In this document: positions 21,640 through 32,677 of the stretch, piece after piece
Numbering within the stretch: the stretch's first letter is position 1
Layout: each line of letters starts with the position of its first letter
DNA from: Mimachlamys varia
Taxonomy: Eukaryota; Mollusca; Bivalvia; Pectinida; Pectinidae
NCBI GenBank assembly: GCA_947623455.1
Contig: OX392527.1
Span: 64,307,115 to 64,371,114, forward strand
DNA length: 64,000 nucleotides
Reading direction: 5' to 3'
The notes under the pieces: model-generated
The model's input: the letters and a program-made list of their open reading frames with translations, nothing else
The model's database searches: none
Told to the model about the DNA's origin: nothing
Program-made: the position numbers and the translations under genes

Positions 21640-24192
21640 GATGTCAACACAATAATATCATAATCAGTAAAGCAATTCAGAGAAATTGGTTAAAGCCATG
21701 TCCGCCAACTACAATATCATAATCAGTAAAGCAATTCATAGAAATTGGTTAAAGCCTTGTCCGCCAACTACAATATCATAAACAGTAAAGCAATTCAGAG
21801 AAATTGGTTAAAGCCATGTCCGCCAACTACAATATCATAATCAGTAAAGCAATTCAGAGAAATTGGTTAAAGCCATGTCCGCCAACTACAATATCATAAT
21901 CAGTAAAGCAATTCAGAGAAATTGGCTAAAGCCTTGTCCGCCAACTACAATATCATAATCAGTAAAGCAATTCATAGAAATTGGTTAAAGCCATGTCCGT
22001 CAACTACAATATCATAATCAGTAAAGCAATTCAGAGAAATTGGTTAAAGCCATATCCATCAACTACAATATCATAAACAGTAAAGCAATTCATAGAAATT
22101 GGTTAAAGCCATGTCCGTCAACTACAATATCATAATCAGTAAAGCAATTCAGAGAAATTGGTTAAAGCCTTGTCCGCCAACTACAATATCATAATCAGTA
22201 AAACAATTCAGAGAAATTGGCTAAAGCCATGTCCTTCAACTACAATATCATAATCAGTAAAGCAATTCAGAGAAATTGGTTAAAGCCATGTCCGTCAACT
22301 ACAATATTATAATCAGTAGAGCAATTCAGAGAAATTAGCTAAAGCCATGTCCGTCAACTACAATATTATAATCAGTAAAGCAATTATAGAAATTGGTTAA
22401 AGCCATGTCCTTCAACTACAATATCATAATCAGTAAAGCCATTCGGAGAAATTGGTTAAAGCCATGTCCGCCAACTACAATATCATAATCAGTTAAGCAA
22501 TTCAGAGAAATTGGTTAAAGCCATGTCCGTCAACTACAATATTATAATCAGTAAAGCAATTCAGAGAAATTGGTTAAAGCCATGTCCGTCAACTACAATA
22601 TCATAATCAGTAAAGCAATTCATAGAAATTGGTTAAAGCCATGTCCGTCAACTACAATATCATAATCAGTAAAGCAATTCATAGAAATTGGTTAAAGCCA
22701 TGTCCGTCAACTACAATATCATAATCAGTAAAGCAATTCATAGAAATTGGTTAAAGCCATGTCCGTCAACTACAATATCATAAACAGTAAAGCAATTCAT
22801 AGAAATTGGTTAAAGCCATGTCCGCCAACTACAATATCATAAACAGTAAAGCAATTCATAGAAATTGGTTAAAGCCATGTCCGTCAACTACAATATCATA
22901 ATCAGTAAAACAATTCATAGAAATTGGTTCAAGCCATGTCCGTCAACTACAATATCATAATCAGTAAAGCAATTCATAGAAATTGGTTAAAGTCATGTCC
23001 GTCAACTACAATATCATAATCAGTAAAGCAATTCATAGAAATTGGTTAAAGCCATGCCCGTCAACTATAATATCATAATCAGTAAAGCGATTCGGAGAAA
23101 TTGGTTAAAGCCATATCCGTCAACTACAATATCATAATCAGTAAAGCAATTCGGAGAAATTGGCTAAAGCCATGTCCGTCAGCTACAATATCATAATCAG
23201 TAAAGCAATTCATAGAAATTGGTTAAAGCCATGCCCGTCAACTACAATATCATAATCAGTAAAGCAATTCAGAGAAATTGGCTAAAGCCATGTCCGTCAA
23301 CTACAATATCATAATCAGTAAAGCAATTCAGAGAAATTGGCTAAAGCCATGTCCGTCAACTACAATATCATAATCAGTAAAGCAATTCAGAGAAATTGGC
23401 TTAAGCAATGTCCGTCAACTACAATATCATAAACAGTAAAGTAATTCATAGAAATTGGTTAAAGCCATATCCGCCAACTACAATATCATAATCAGTAAAG
23501 CAATTCATAGAAATTGGTTAAAGCCATGTCTTGTCAACTACAATATCATAATCAGTAAAGCAATTCATAGAAATTGGATAAAGCCCGGTCCGTCAACTAC
23601 AATATCATAAACAGTTAAGCAATTCAGAGAAATTAGCTAAAGCCATGTCCGTCAACTACAATATCATAATCAGTAAAGCAATTCAGAGAAATTGGCTAAA
23701 GCTATGTCCGTCAACTACAATATCATAATCAGTAAAGCAATTCATAGAAATTGGCTAAAGCCATGTCCGTCAACTACAATATCATAATCAGTAAAGCAAT
23801 TCAGAGGAATTGGTTAAAGCCATGTCCGTCAACTACAATATCATAATCAGTAGAGCAATTCATAGAAATTGGTTAAAGCCATGTCCGTCAACTACAGTAT
23901 CATAATCAGTAGAGCAATTCATAGAAATTGGTTAACGTCATGTCTGCCAACTACAATATCATAAACAGTAAAGCAATTCAGAGAAATTGGCAAAAGCCAT
24001 GTCCGTCAACTACAATATTATAAACAGTAAAGCAATTCATAGAAATTGGCTAAAGCCATGTCCGTCAACTACAATATCATAAACAGTAAAGCAATTCATA
24101 GAAATTGGTTAAAGCCATGTCCGTCAACTACAATATCATAAACAGTAAAGCAATTCATAGAAATTGGTTAAAGCCATGTCCGTCAACTACAA
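21640..24192. repeat. 61-bp tandem array inside the DIRS element, about 42 units
   Basis: Unit: CAATATCATAATCAGTAAAG then CAATTCAGAGAAATTGGTTA then AAGCCATGTCCGCCAACTACA. Variation falls at a few fixed positions (CAGAG or CATAG, GGTT or GGCT, CCGCC or CCGTC, ATAATC or ATAAAC) that reassort between units, suggesting ongoing exchange. There are no unique spacers. The array lies between the recombinase gene and the internal complementary region. Confidence 0.95.
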
Positions 24193-24422
24193 AAGAAACA
24201 TAAAGTATCATGATTACTAATCCATACTATAAAACAATGAAAAGAAAGTAATTTATCCATGTCCATACAGTACACCACACACCGTTATAAATCAGCTCAA
24301 ATTACATGTATATATTTAAAGTCAGTTCACTACAGCCAATATAATAACATATGTACACTGTCACAACAAAAAAATCTATACAACTTGCAGCAGTCCAAGG
24401 GAAACAACTCCATCAATAATGA
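24193..24422. other. DIRS 3' noncoding segment between array and recombinase
   Basis: Nothing coding. The stop of the recombinase remnant is at 24426-24428. Confidence 0.5.
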
Positions 24423-25484
24423 GCATCAATTGAGCTGATAAGCTTTGCCATCTGTACCAGTAAGGGGTTTAAGGTAAAACTTAGCGAATGTAGAGTCACT
24501 GCTCCAGCCTGCTGTGTTAAGAATGGTTTGAATCGGTACGTTTGCTCTAAATGCAGCCGATGATGATGCCGCTCTGGTGCTGTGCGGTGTAGACACTGTC
24601 ATATCAATGCCCGCCTTAGTCAACACTAGTTTTATCCATCTGGAAATTGTAGCCTTTGAAACCGGTAAATGTGGTTTGTGAAAGCTTGCTACATTCCGCA
24701 TTGTCCCTCAAGAGTTCTGTTCTGTTGAGATACGTTTTTAGCGTTTCTGCCGTACACATATTTTTATCATCAAACTTCCCTAGTGTTAGTTCACCTTGGT
24801 GATGTGCAGGTCGAGTCGTTTTATATATCGCCAAACCTGAATTTAACACTTGTGTCCGATAGGGTCACATTCCTGATGTTTAACGAATGCAGACTCTGAG
24901 ATCGTTGTCCAGTGGAAAGCGCCAACAAAATAACTGTTTTATAGGTCAACATTTTTAATGTTGTTGTATCCAACTGGCTCATATAGTTTAACACTACCTC
25001 AGTATCCCAAGAAACATTGTTTCTAGGTAGTGCAGGTCGCAACTGAAAAAACTCCTTTCAGAAACCGTTTTATGTATGTATGATTTCCACATGGCACACT
25101 ATCTATGTTAATGAAGGATGACAAAGCTGATCTAGCTGTGTTGAGTGCACTGTACCCTATTTTCTTTTGGAAAAGATGCGTTAAAAAATTCAGCACATGT
25201 CCCACAGTGGGTGACAAGGTAGGTATTTGTCTCTCACCACAATATCGTACCCACTGAGACGTATACGTCTGGTATTGCTGCACTGTTCCTTGTCTCCATG
25301 ATGACAGCCGAAATGTTGAGGCTTTTGATCGATTCCCTGACAGGCGACATGCCATCAGTCTTGTTTTTGGAAGGCTGGGGGTTGATAGGTGTGGGTGGCT
25401 GAGGGTACTCTTCTCCCAAGGTAAAAGAAAAACACAATCAATTAAGCACCCAGCTATTTGTGGAAACATGCTTGTGTGGTCCAA
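24423..25484 (-). pseudogene. DIRS tyrosine recombinase (broken)
   Basis: Would catalyse integration of the circular DNA copy through a covalent tyrosine intermediate. Four overlapping frames are needed: 25023-25484 (N-terminal SAM-like part with TVQQYQTYTSQWVRYC), 24821-25042 (LALSTGQRSQSLHSL, holding the first catalytic Arg), 24616-24849, and 24426-24701 (PHSTRAASSSAAF with the HxxR pair, then AGWSSDSTFAKFYL with the nucleophilic Tyr). The catalytic R, H, R and Y are all recognisable, but at least three frameshifts (about 25030, 24835, 24690) prevent a product. No methyltransferase-like domain is seen between RNase H and recombinase. Confidence 0.88.
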
Positions 25485-26868
25485 TATGGCGTTAGAATAA
25501 CCTCTGATTGGTCCTCCAAAATCTTATGAATAATTTTTCCAATCAGTAAAAATGGTGGAAACATGTACAATTTTTTTTCTGAATGCCAGGTAATCGAGAA
25601 AGCATCCACAGCTATAGCAAACGGATCAGGCTTCCACGAAACATATTTTGGAAGTTGAGTGTTCAACCTTGAGGCAAACAGATCAACATGTGGGGTTCCC
25701 CAAATTTCTTTTATTTTTGTGAAAATGTGTGGATTAAGCTTCCATTCTGTATTCTCATGATTTTGTCTGCTTTCAGCATCTGCTGCTGTGTAATCACACC
25801 CTGGAAAATGTGCTGCAGATAACCAGATATGCCTCACTGTGTACCAGGCCCACATTTCCTTAGCAAGTCTGTTGCATTGCATAGTTTTACCTAATGTCTC
25901 GCACACTTGTTTAATTGTCTCAGATTTTTTCTGTGTCAAAGAAACTGTCATGTTTTTTGAATTTAGAATAAAGCCCAAGTACTCAATAATTTGACTTGGC
26001 TCAAACACTGATTTTTCTGGGTAAACAACAAATCCTGTTTGCTGTGACAATAAGACTGTGTTCATCACATTTGAACGACATTCCTGTACCGTGTCACCCA
26101 GCAGTAGTCAATCATCAATATATGATGTGTTCAAGTGTCCAAATTTTCTGAGACTAGAAAAGAATGGCTTTGTAATTTTAGTGAACATACGAGGCGCAGA
26201 TGAAAGCCCATTAGGTATTGCTGTAAACTGATACAGTTTCCTCCCTAAATTTAAACCGGAGATATTTCTGATACATTTCAGATACAGGCACTGAGTAGTA
26301 AGCATCTTTCCAATCTATGGAAGCCATGAAACAATCTGTTGTCATCAAGTATATTGCTGTTTGGAGTGTGTCCATTTTAAAATGGCGATAAATTATTGAC
26401 TCGTTTAAATCTTTCAGATTTAAAATTAATCGTACACTACCATCTTTTTTAGGGCGTACGAAAATGTTTGATATGAACTCGCCTGGTGTTTGACTGGCTT
26501 CTTTAATCACACCTTTCAGTAGCAAGTTTGTTATTTCTTTGCTTATGGAGTCTTTCTTTCTCATCAAATTTATATTGAACTGGGACATGGTTTCCCATAG
26601 ATGGATTGTCAAAAAACTCAAGTTTGACTCCCTTTATAGCATCTAGAATGACAAAATCAGACGTCAAGGTCCTCCAAAAGGAAGGATGCTTACTTAAACA
26701 GCCTGCCTGATAATTCTGTACATAGTAGGGTAATTTTGTCCGAGTGTCCGACGTAAACAATGTCCACTCATCACGAGCACTCACCTGGTCATTTGTGTAA
26801 ACCAACGGGGGCTGTACAGTGAGGTAGTTTACTTCCTCTCCTGTCTCTTTTTGTAAGTTTTTGTCCAA
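25454..26868 (-). pseudogene. DIRS reverse transcriptase / RNase H (broken, internally deleted)
   Basis: RT palm motifs are visible: KKDGSVRLILNLKDLN, SIDWKDAYYSVPVSE (motif A Asp), LPNGLS-like IPNGLSSAPRMFTK, and the catalytic YIDD at about 26111-26122, immediately followed by an in-frame TGA (26108-26110). Frameshifts occur near 26600 and 26230. The DIRS-typical block after RNase H (DLFASRLNTQLPKYVSW) is at about 25660. Between ETLGKTMQ and CNRLAKEMWAW (around 25868) most of the expected thumb and RNase H region is missing in frame, so the element lost RNase H by internal deletion. Confidence 0.88.
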
Positions 26869-27896
26869 GATTTCTTTCCAGTCATCTGTTGCTGGGCTTG
26901 GAACTGTTTAAATCCACCTTGTTCCTGATGATGATACCCTCTGTTCCCCTGGCATGGATGGTTTCTCAGGAACTTTCCCCGATTCGAATACTTTGATTGT
27001 CCCTTCATGCCCGAGTAGGAGTGATAGTCCGCTCCCGAGCTCACTCGAAGGGCGACTTTGTTTGTATCACTAATGTCCTTCATGGCTTTCGGAAGATCGT
27101 CACCGAACAACTGAGTTGTTACCGGGTTGTATTTGGAAAGCAATGATCCAAAATGATTGTTTAGGTCCGGGCGAATTAACTCTCGCCGGCACTGGCTAAT
27201 CTCCTGTAAGGCCCTCCCATTAGAGTAAAACTGCCAATAGCCAATTTTAAAAGTTCGTCGGTGTTTATCCTTGCGTTCGGGGATTTATCTTTTTTCGCAT
27301 CAGTCAACATTTGAATAACATGTAGCCGAGCGAATGGAGTTAGGCCTTTTGCTAGCCTTGTCTTTGCCTTCTGCACATGAATGTCCCGACTTTTTTGTCG
27401 GACTTCAACTTACGCAAAATTTCGGGATTAACCCGAGGTGCCAGTAAATTTTCCATATTTTCTGGCCTTGGATAGGCATCGAGCTTGGCTTTAAGTTTTC
27501 ATCTGGCATGTTTTTCGTTAGCATGTCCGTCAGGAGACTGGCCAGGTTTTCGTTCCCCATTTTTGGTCCAGTATTTTCCTCGTGACTGAAATCCTGTACG
27601 AGTTCTTTCATGCACTCTGGGAGTTCATCGTCAGCTTCCCCGACTGATACTGGTTTTTGTCCCAAATTAGGTGCACTATTGACCTCTCCTTCGTCATCCG
27701 ATGATTTTAAGAATTCGTCTATGCGATCGCACACGTCCATGGACTCCTCATCACTATGGTACTGGCGATCTATGTCGTCTTGTCTGTCGTACCTCTCGAG
27801 CTCCGACGATCGCATTTCTTGCAACATTTGCAACTGAGTGTCCATGATCGATTTGAAGTTATGCATCATTTCATGCATTCCCATATTAGGGTTCAT
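26829..27896 (-). pseudogene. DIRS gag-like region (broken)
   Basis: The first ATG at 27896 opens an acidic N-terminal part (MNPNMGMHEMMHNF, then D/E/S-rich). The frame shifts at about 27490, again near 27390 and again near 27180. Its C-terminal part (26829-27143) is basic and rich in Gly, Gln and Tyr (GMKGQSKYSNRGKF, GNRGYHHQEQGGF), consistent with nucleic acid binding by a gag-like protein. No CCHC knuckle is seen. Confidence 0.7.
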
Positions 27897-28427
27897 TGGT
27901 CCTGGATCACTCTGATTGCTTGTGCTCGCAACTGGATGCTACAGAGCGGGGGTTGTTTTCCCCATGTCAATATCAGCCATTTTGGATGATTCACTCTGTC
28001 AAACGCTGGTAGTCGTGCTGCTTTTAACAGTCTGTTTGTCACTTTGCGGTTCAGGCGATTCTTTCAAATCCTTCTATTTGGTTTTATGTGTGTTTCTGGG
28101 CTCCATATTATTATTCAAAATCGGGCCCACGAAATCAAACTCGGCAACGATACTCTGTACTTTTTTCGTTTTTCGCAAGATGGCGGCCATTCACGCACGC
28201 CAAATTGACGAGTGGTCAAGGCTGACTCCTGGGGGTACAGCGCCAAAAAACGGAGTTTCGGCTTATTAAAGCCACCAACAAACTCACAAAACGTGTCCAA
28301 CAATGTTATTAAACAAACACAATCACTATTGAGTGATATTAAAGTGTATACGTGGAATAAATTTGAATGAAATGGGTCGAGTAAAATTGTTTACATGTGA
28401 CCTCTACTGGTAATTGTTCACGCTATG
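27897..28427. other. DIRS 5' leader
   Basis: Between the 5' terminal repeat and the gag ATG. A short minus-strand ORF (28115-28303) is present but not recognised. No separate gene. Confidence 0.5.
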
Positions 28428-28500
28428 ACTGGTGATATGCGCACGCATCTCATGGGGTCCCGGAGTACCTATCTGTAGTGAAGACAGAAATGGAATCGGT
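28428..28500. repeat. DIRS 5' inverted terminal repeat
   Basis: Plus strand TGACTGGTGATATGCGCACG through CTCATGGGGTCCCGGAGTAC to AGTGAAGACAGAA; inverse partner of 21241-21307. The middle block GGGTCCCGGAGTACCTAT matches the right half of the internal complementary region. Confidence 0.85.
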
Positions 28501-30978
28501 CAACGCTTACCGATTTCCGACTTGACCATATAAGACTAAGGGGGGTAACTCGTATATAATGAATAGAATGCATGAACTGGTCATATAGAGTCTGAGAAGA
28601 CAAATGTTTGAAACAAATCTAGCTGAAACAAATTATCAGGCCCTGTGAACATGACGTGGTCGAAGAATAAACCAAGATCTAGACATCTAAAAGTGTAAAA
28701 AAAAATTGTAATGTTATTGAAAATGAAATGCACCTTTTTCTGTAAATTGATGTCCTTTATATATGATAACGTAATAAAGAAAGGTATTTCTATAAAATGA
28801 AACTAAATGTGCCAGGGAATGAAAATCTTATTTCTATTTTGGTAACTAATGAATCTGAGATTATACAAAAACACAAACGCAAGAAATGCGTTAGGCCTGC
28901 TGGACTTATAGCCGGCATTTATTCCCAATTGTCGATCAGTTCTCTCCAAATCTAACGGTTAAAAACCAGAGTTGAACTCCATGAGCCGAATGCACTGGAC
29001 AAACTTGTGTCTCTGTTTAAAGTACAAAACATTGCTTGAATAAATTATACAGACTGAATATATCCACTAAAAATAAATAATATGAAAGTAAAAGTTGCTC
29101 ACTTTCTGACCGTAACCTGACTGTAAGTGTCGCTGTCCAGGGCTAGAATGACCTTATACTATCTGTACTACACCTGTGTTTTTTTTTATTGTTTTTCATG
29201 TTTTTTAGGCTGCAGTTAAAAACACGTTTTACATCCCAACAAAAGATTGTGCAGTATTAGGCTAGTGTCCTAGCTGTGACGTTTGCTATGGATGATATTT
29301 CTTCTTTTTGCTATTTATCCGTTTCCATGGAAATAATCAGTTAGAATATAAAAATGTTTCCCAGGATACAACATATCGCGACCTGATAATTTGTGACAGC
29401 TCCATTGGACTTAAACTAAGGTGTTAAGATAAATTTTTATACGTTTCTGGGGAGGGGGTGGACCAAGATTCACTAAATGCATTTCATATAAAAATACCTA
29501 TAAATAGATTAAATTTGACGCGGCATACACACCCCCACACACACAGTGGTACATGTTTATCAAATTAAGCATTCACATTTTACTTATCGATTATATGAAA
29601 ACGTACATTTATGCCGACATTCAAAATCACGTGAACAAACTGTTGTATTTTGAGATTGCACCTTTCTAATTTTTATTAACTATCCGATATGTGCAGTATT
29701 TTATAACATTTGAATTTAGCCACGTTCTGGTCAAATTGTATAAGCCTGGTTTATATCCGTTTAAATACGGAATTAGATTATCACAGGTGTTAGATTAGAA
29801 ATGACAATCTGCCTTTTGTTAGAATTCAATATATAAATATTAACACAGTCAAAAAATATTGCCACGAACAGTTTTTTGAAACCGACGGAATCACACCTTT
29901 GCTGGTGTTCATATGGGGACAGAGATTATGTTAAACATAACGTTACATGTGTAGGGGGATATCAGGATAGAAAAAAAGTTGATATGTTTTTCAGAAAAGA
30001 GTCTTATTTTTGTGTTTCTTCACTAAGTAATATTTCATCAATTTTAATCAGAACAGATGCCTGTTTGTAACCGATCCCTCAAATACCCTCGTTCCCCGAC
30101 GTCAATGGAAAACTGAGTACGTATTACAGCTTTCGACCAATGAAAACGTATACTGGATCACATGTACTAGACCTGGAGAGCTGAATGTTCGCGTCACATT
30201 TTTTCCCGCGCAGTCAACCCTCATGGAGTGACATTTGGGTAAGTCCGACAGATTTTCATTACTATAGCAAAATATGACTTGATCACGTTGTGAAAACTGT
30301 ACTGCGTATCGAATGTTATACGTGTAGTAGGGCTAAGGGACATCCATAAGAGGGGGTCGCCACACATTCGCGTTGTGTTCTGATGTCAAACAATTTCAGA
30401 TTGGCGCCACTCTGTTATGTCAGTGCCTACTACGCCCAGGTTCGATAAGTGCCAATGGCATAGAGTGAAAAACGACACAGAGTTATATATAAAGTTCAAC
30501 AATTAAATGAATAATAAAAGTATGATGATATTTACAATGATATTAGGACTGGATAATATAAAGCATCAGCCATGTATGATTATCTAGCAATATTATGAGA
30601 AATTATCCCGTATGAGGGTTCAGATAATCCTTACCAATAGTATGACTAGTTAGTATAATTGTAAAGTTATAATTCCTGACAAATAGCACTTATGTATGTA
30701 TACATACAATAAATACCATTATGTATGGCATCAATGACTAACAAATCTCAATGTATAAGAGTGATAAAGGACAAATGAGTTTCAGTATAACATGAGACTA
30801 GTGTGTCCTTGGTAAAACAACCCCCATGTAAAGTTGCTTCCCTACATATCTAGATGAGGGTTACGTGAATGCGTAATATCCACCCGTCCACCCAACTACA
30901 TGTCAAAAACTAAGCTTGCATTATAAGAACTATTCAAAATATCTTACCCCTACCCCAAAGCTATATAATACGACCACA
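28501..30978. other. Noncoding, apparently single-copy interval
   Basis: No gene, repeat family or mobile element recognised. A short ORF at 29876-30070 has no recognisable features. Confidence 0.5.
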
Positions 30979-31273
30979 TTCCGCTGACGGAACGAATTAG
31001 CATAGGGACTAATAAATAAAGGTAATATAATTCCGCTGACGGAACAAATAAGGACTATAGACAAGTTCTAATTTATACCTAAAACGTACAACATTCCGCT
31101 GACGGAACGAATGTAAACCAACCACAACATGACTATATGGTTGCTGATATCCCGCTGTCGGGACAAGCTAATTACCAAGGAAAGGAAGTGACAGCAGCAT
31201 CCCGATGACGGGACGGCTCTTAGGGAGGCTTACCTCACCTGAATAGAGTAGAACTAGTAAGTCGGCAGCCGAC
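30979..31273. repeat. Six spaced short hairpins with compensatory stem changes
   Basis: TTCCGCTGACGGAA at 30979-30992, 31031-31044 and 31094-31107; TCCCGCTGTCGGGA at 31150-31163; TCCCGATGACGGGA at 31200-31213; GTCGGCAGCCGAC near 31261-31273. Spacing is about 50-63 nt. The second stem pair changes from T-A to C-G on both sides together, while intervening sequence is unrelated apart from short similarities. Each is a 5-bp stem with a 3-4 nt loop. Confidence 0.7.
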
Positions 31274-31734
31274 CAGAAGACAGAGACCGAACACTTCGAA
31301 CTACCCGGCTAAATACCCAAGACATAATCTCTAACCAAACGACTCCACTAAACAAAATCCTACGAAACAAACGATTGGCTGAAGCCGAGACGAACAACCA
31401 ATCACAAAGCGGCTAACAAAACATAACCACTTCCGCCAATATGGCAGCAAAACAGGACAACAAACAGACCACAAAGTGTTCTGTGACAAAATACGGGAAT
31501 TAAAAGAGCACAAATAATACACGGTATTACAAAATGGAATCTAGAGATAACAGATTACTTCCGCTAGCCAACTGACACAGTGTCACGATATGCACAGGTG
31601 CGTATAAGTCAAAAATTCATACTGGCTAAAACCACCACCGCCACATACGAAACAACAGACACTGATGTAAACATCATCGAAATATCAACAAAGTTTTGAA
31701 ATAGCTGTATGATGCAGATTAATTCACAATTCAC
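31274..31734. other. Noncoding interval
   Basis: A 63-codon minus-strand ORF at 31331-31522 is not recognised and probably incidental. Nothing else seen. Confidence 0.4.
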
Positions 31735-32140
31735 ACAGATTCACATGGAGATCCTTGTAAAGGTACAAGAGAATAAGACCAGGTGTTCAGGCCCCGGTTT
31801 CATCAACGTTCCTTAATTTAAGGAAACTCCTTAACTTAAAAATCCCCATAGGAAAGCATTACAGAATTTAAGGGGAAAATCTTAAGTTAAGGAACTTTCC
31901 TTAAATTCTGTGATGCATTCCTATGGAGATTTTTAAGTGAAGGAACGTTGATGAAACCAGGGCCTGGGAGAGTATACGTCTTCTGCTCCATCGACGACAC
32001 CAGCCATGTACAGGTAGGCACAAGAATGAGCATACTCAAAATCATCCTCTTTTTTATCACACAAAGAAACAGAACATTTCTCAATAAGACAAAAATGGCG
32101 ACCATAAAACTTGCTCATAGTTCTCATCATGATTTATGAT
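31735..32140 (-). pseudogene. RT remnant 3' fragment, interrupted by a MITE
   Basis: The minus strand carries the RT family C-terminus (SKFYGRHFCLIEKCSVS, then DDFEYAHS) and its 3' untranslated tail. The tail is split at 31788-31966 by a palindromic insert: tail sequence AAGACCAGGTGTT lies on one side and GTCTTCTGCTCCATCGACGA on the other. Same family as 5886-7115. Confidence 0.75.
31788..31966. mobile_element. Palindromic MITE, 179 bp
   Basis: Ends CAGGCCCCGGTTTCATCAAC and GTTGATGAAACCAGGGCCTG are inverted, as are inner blocks such as CCTTAATTTAAGGAAACTCC. The GGCCC...GTTTCAT terminus resembles PIF/Harbinger-type MITEs, tentatively. A related right end (AACGTTGATGAAACCGGGGCCTG) is at about 38064-38086. 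Confidence 0.8.
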
Positions 32141-32219
32141 TTGGCAAGCAGTAAGAATAGATGCCTGTGGCTGAGTCCATACGCTATAGAGATATATGAG
32201 ATAAAACGATATATAGTAA

Positions 32220-32541
32220 TGAGTTCGTATAACTGTACGTTCATGTACATTATAGTACTGAGTTCGTATAACTGTACGTTGATGTACAGTATAGTACTGA
32301 GTTCGTATAACTGTACGTTGATGTACAGTATAGTACTGAGCTCGTATAACTGTACCATGATGTATATTATAGTACTGAGTTCGTATAACTGTAAGTTGAT
32401 GTACAATATAGTACTGAGTTCGTATAACTGTAAGTTGATGTACAATATAGTACTGAGTTCGTATAACTGTACGTTGATGTACAATATAGTACTGAGTTCG
32501 TATAACTGTACGTTGATGTACAGTATAGTCCTGAGTTCGTA
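32220..32541. repeat. 39-bp minisatellite, about 8 units
   Basis: Unit: GAGTTCGTATAACTGTACGT then TGATGTACAGTATAGTACT. Being 39 bp (13 codons), it keeps frames open on both strands, which explains ORFs at 32111-32629 (+) and 32134-32553 (-). It ends nine bases before copy B of the segmental duplication. Confidence 0.95.
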
Positions 32542-32677
32542 TATAGAAACCATGTTTGTGTTAGGTCCTACTTTTTTATTTTCGTTGTATCCTCCATCCG
32601 AAAATCGGCTCGTACTTGTCCGTTATTGAAACCATCACAAATTGCCTTCATTGGTGCAAAAAATGTGAATATTTTAC

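Larger units (their letters stand above)
21236..28500 (-). mobile_element. DIRS-type tyrosine-recombinase retrotransposon, structurally complete, coding-dead
   Basis: Reading on the minus strand, the order is 5' inverted terminal repeat (28428-28500), gag-like region (26829-27896), RT and degenerate RNase H (25454-26868), tyrosine recombinase (24423-25484), a 61-bp tandem array (21640-24192), an internal complementary region (21428-21560) and 3' inverted terminal repeat (21241-21307). The two terminal repeats differ in a diagnostic block (TACTCCGGGACCCC at the 5' side, TACGAAGGGATCAC at the 3' side). The internal region carries one of each joined back to back, which is the DIRS hallmark. No target duplication is expected for recombinase-based insertion. 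All ORFs are broken. Confidence 0.93.

Noticed and set aside
21640..24192. CRISPR-like repeat array
   Set aside because: Units are contiguous 61-bp repeats with no unique spacers, inside a eukaryotic retrotransposon, and no cas-like genes.
32111..32629. 172-codon (+) and 139-codon (-) ORFs with 13-residue repeats
   Set aside because: Produced by a 39-bp minisatellite whose unit length is a multiple of three; no unique protein part.
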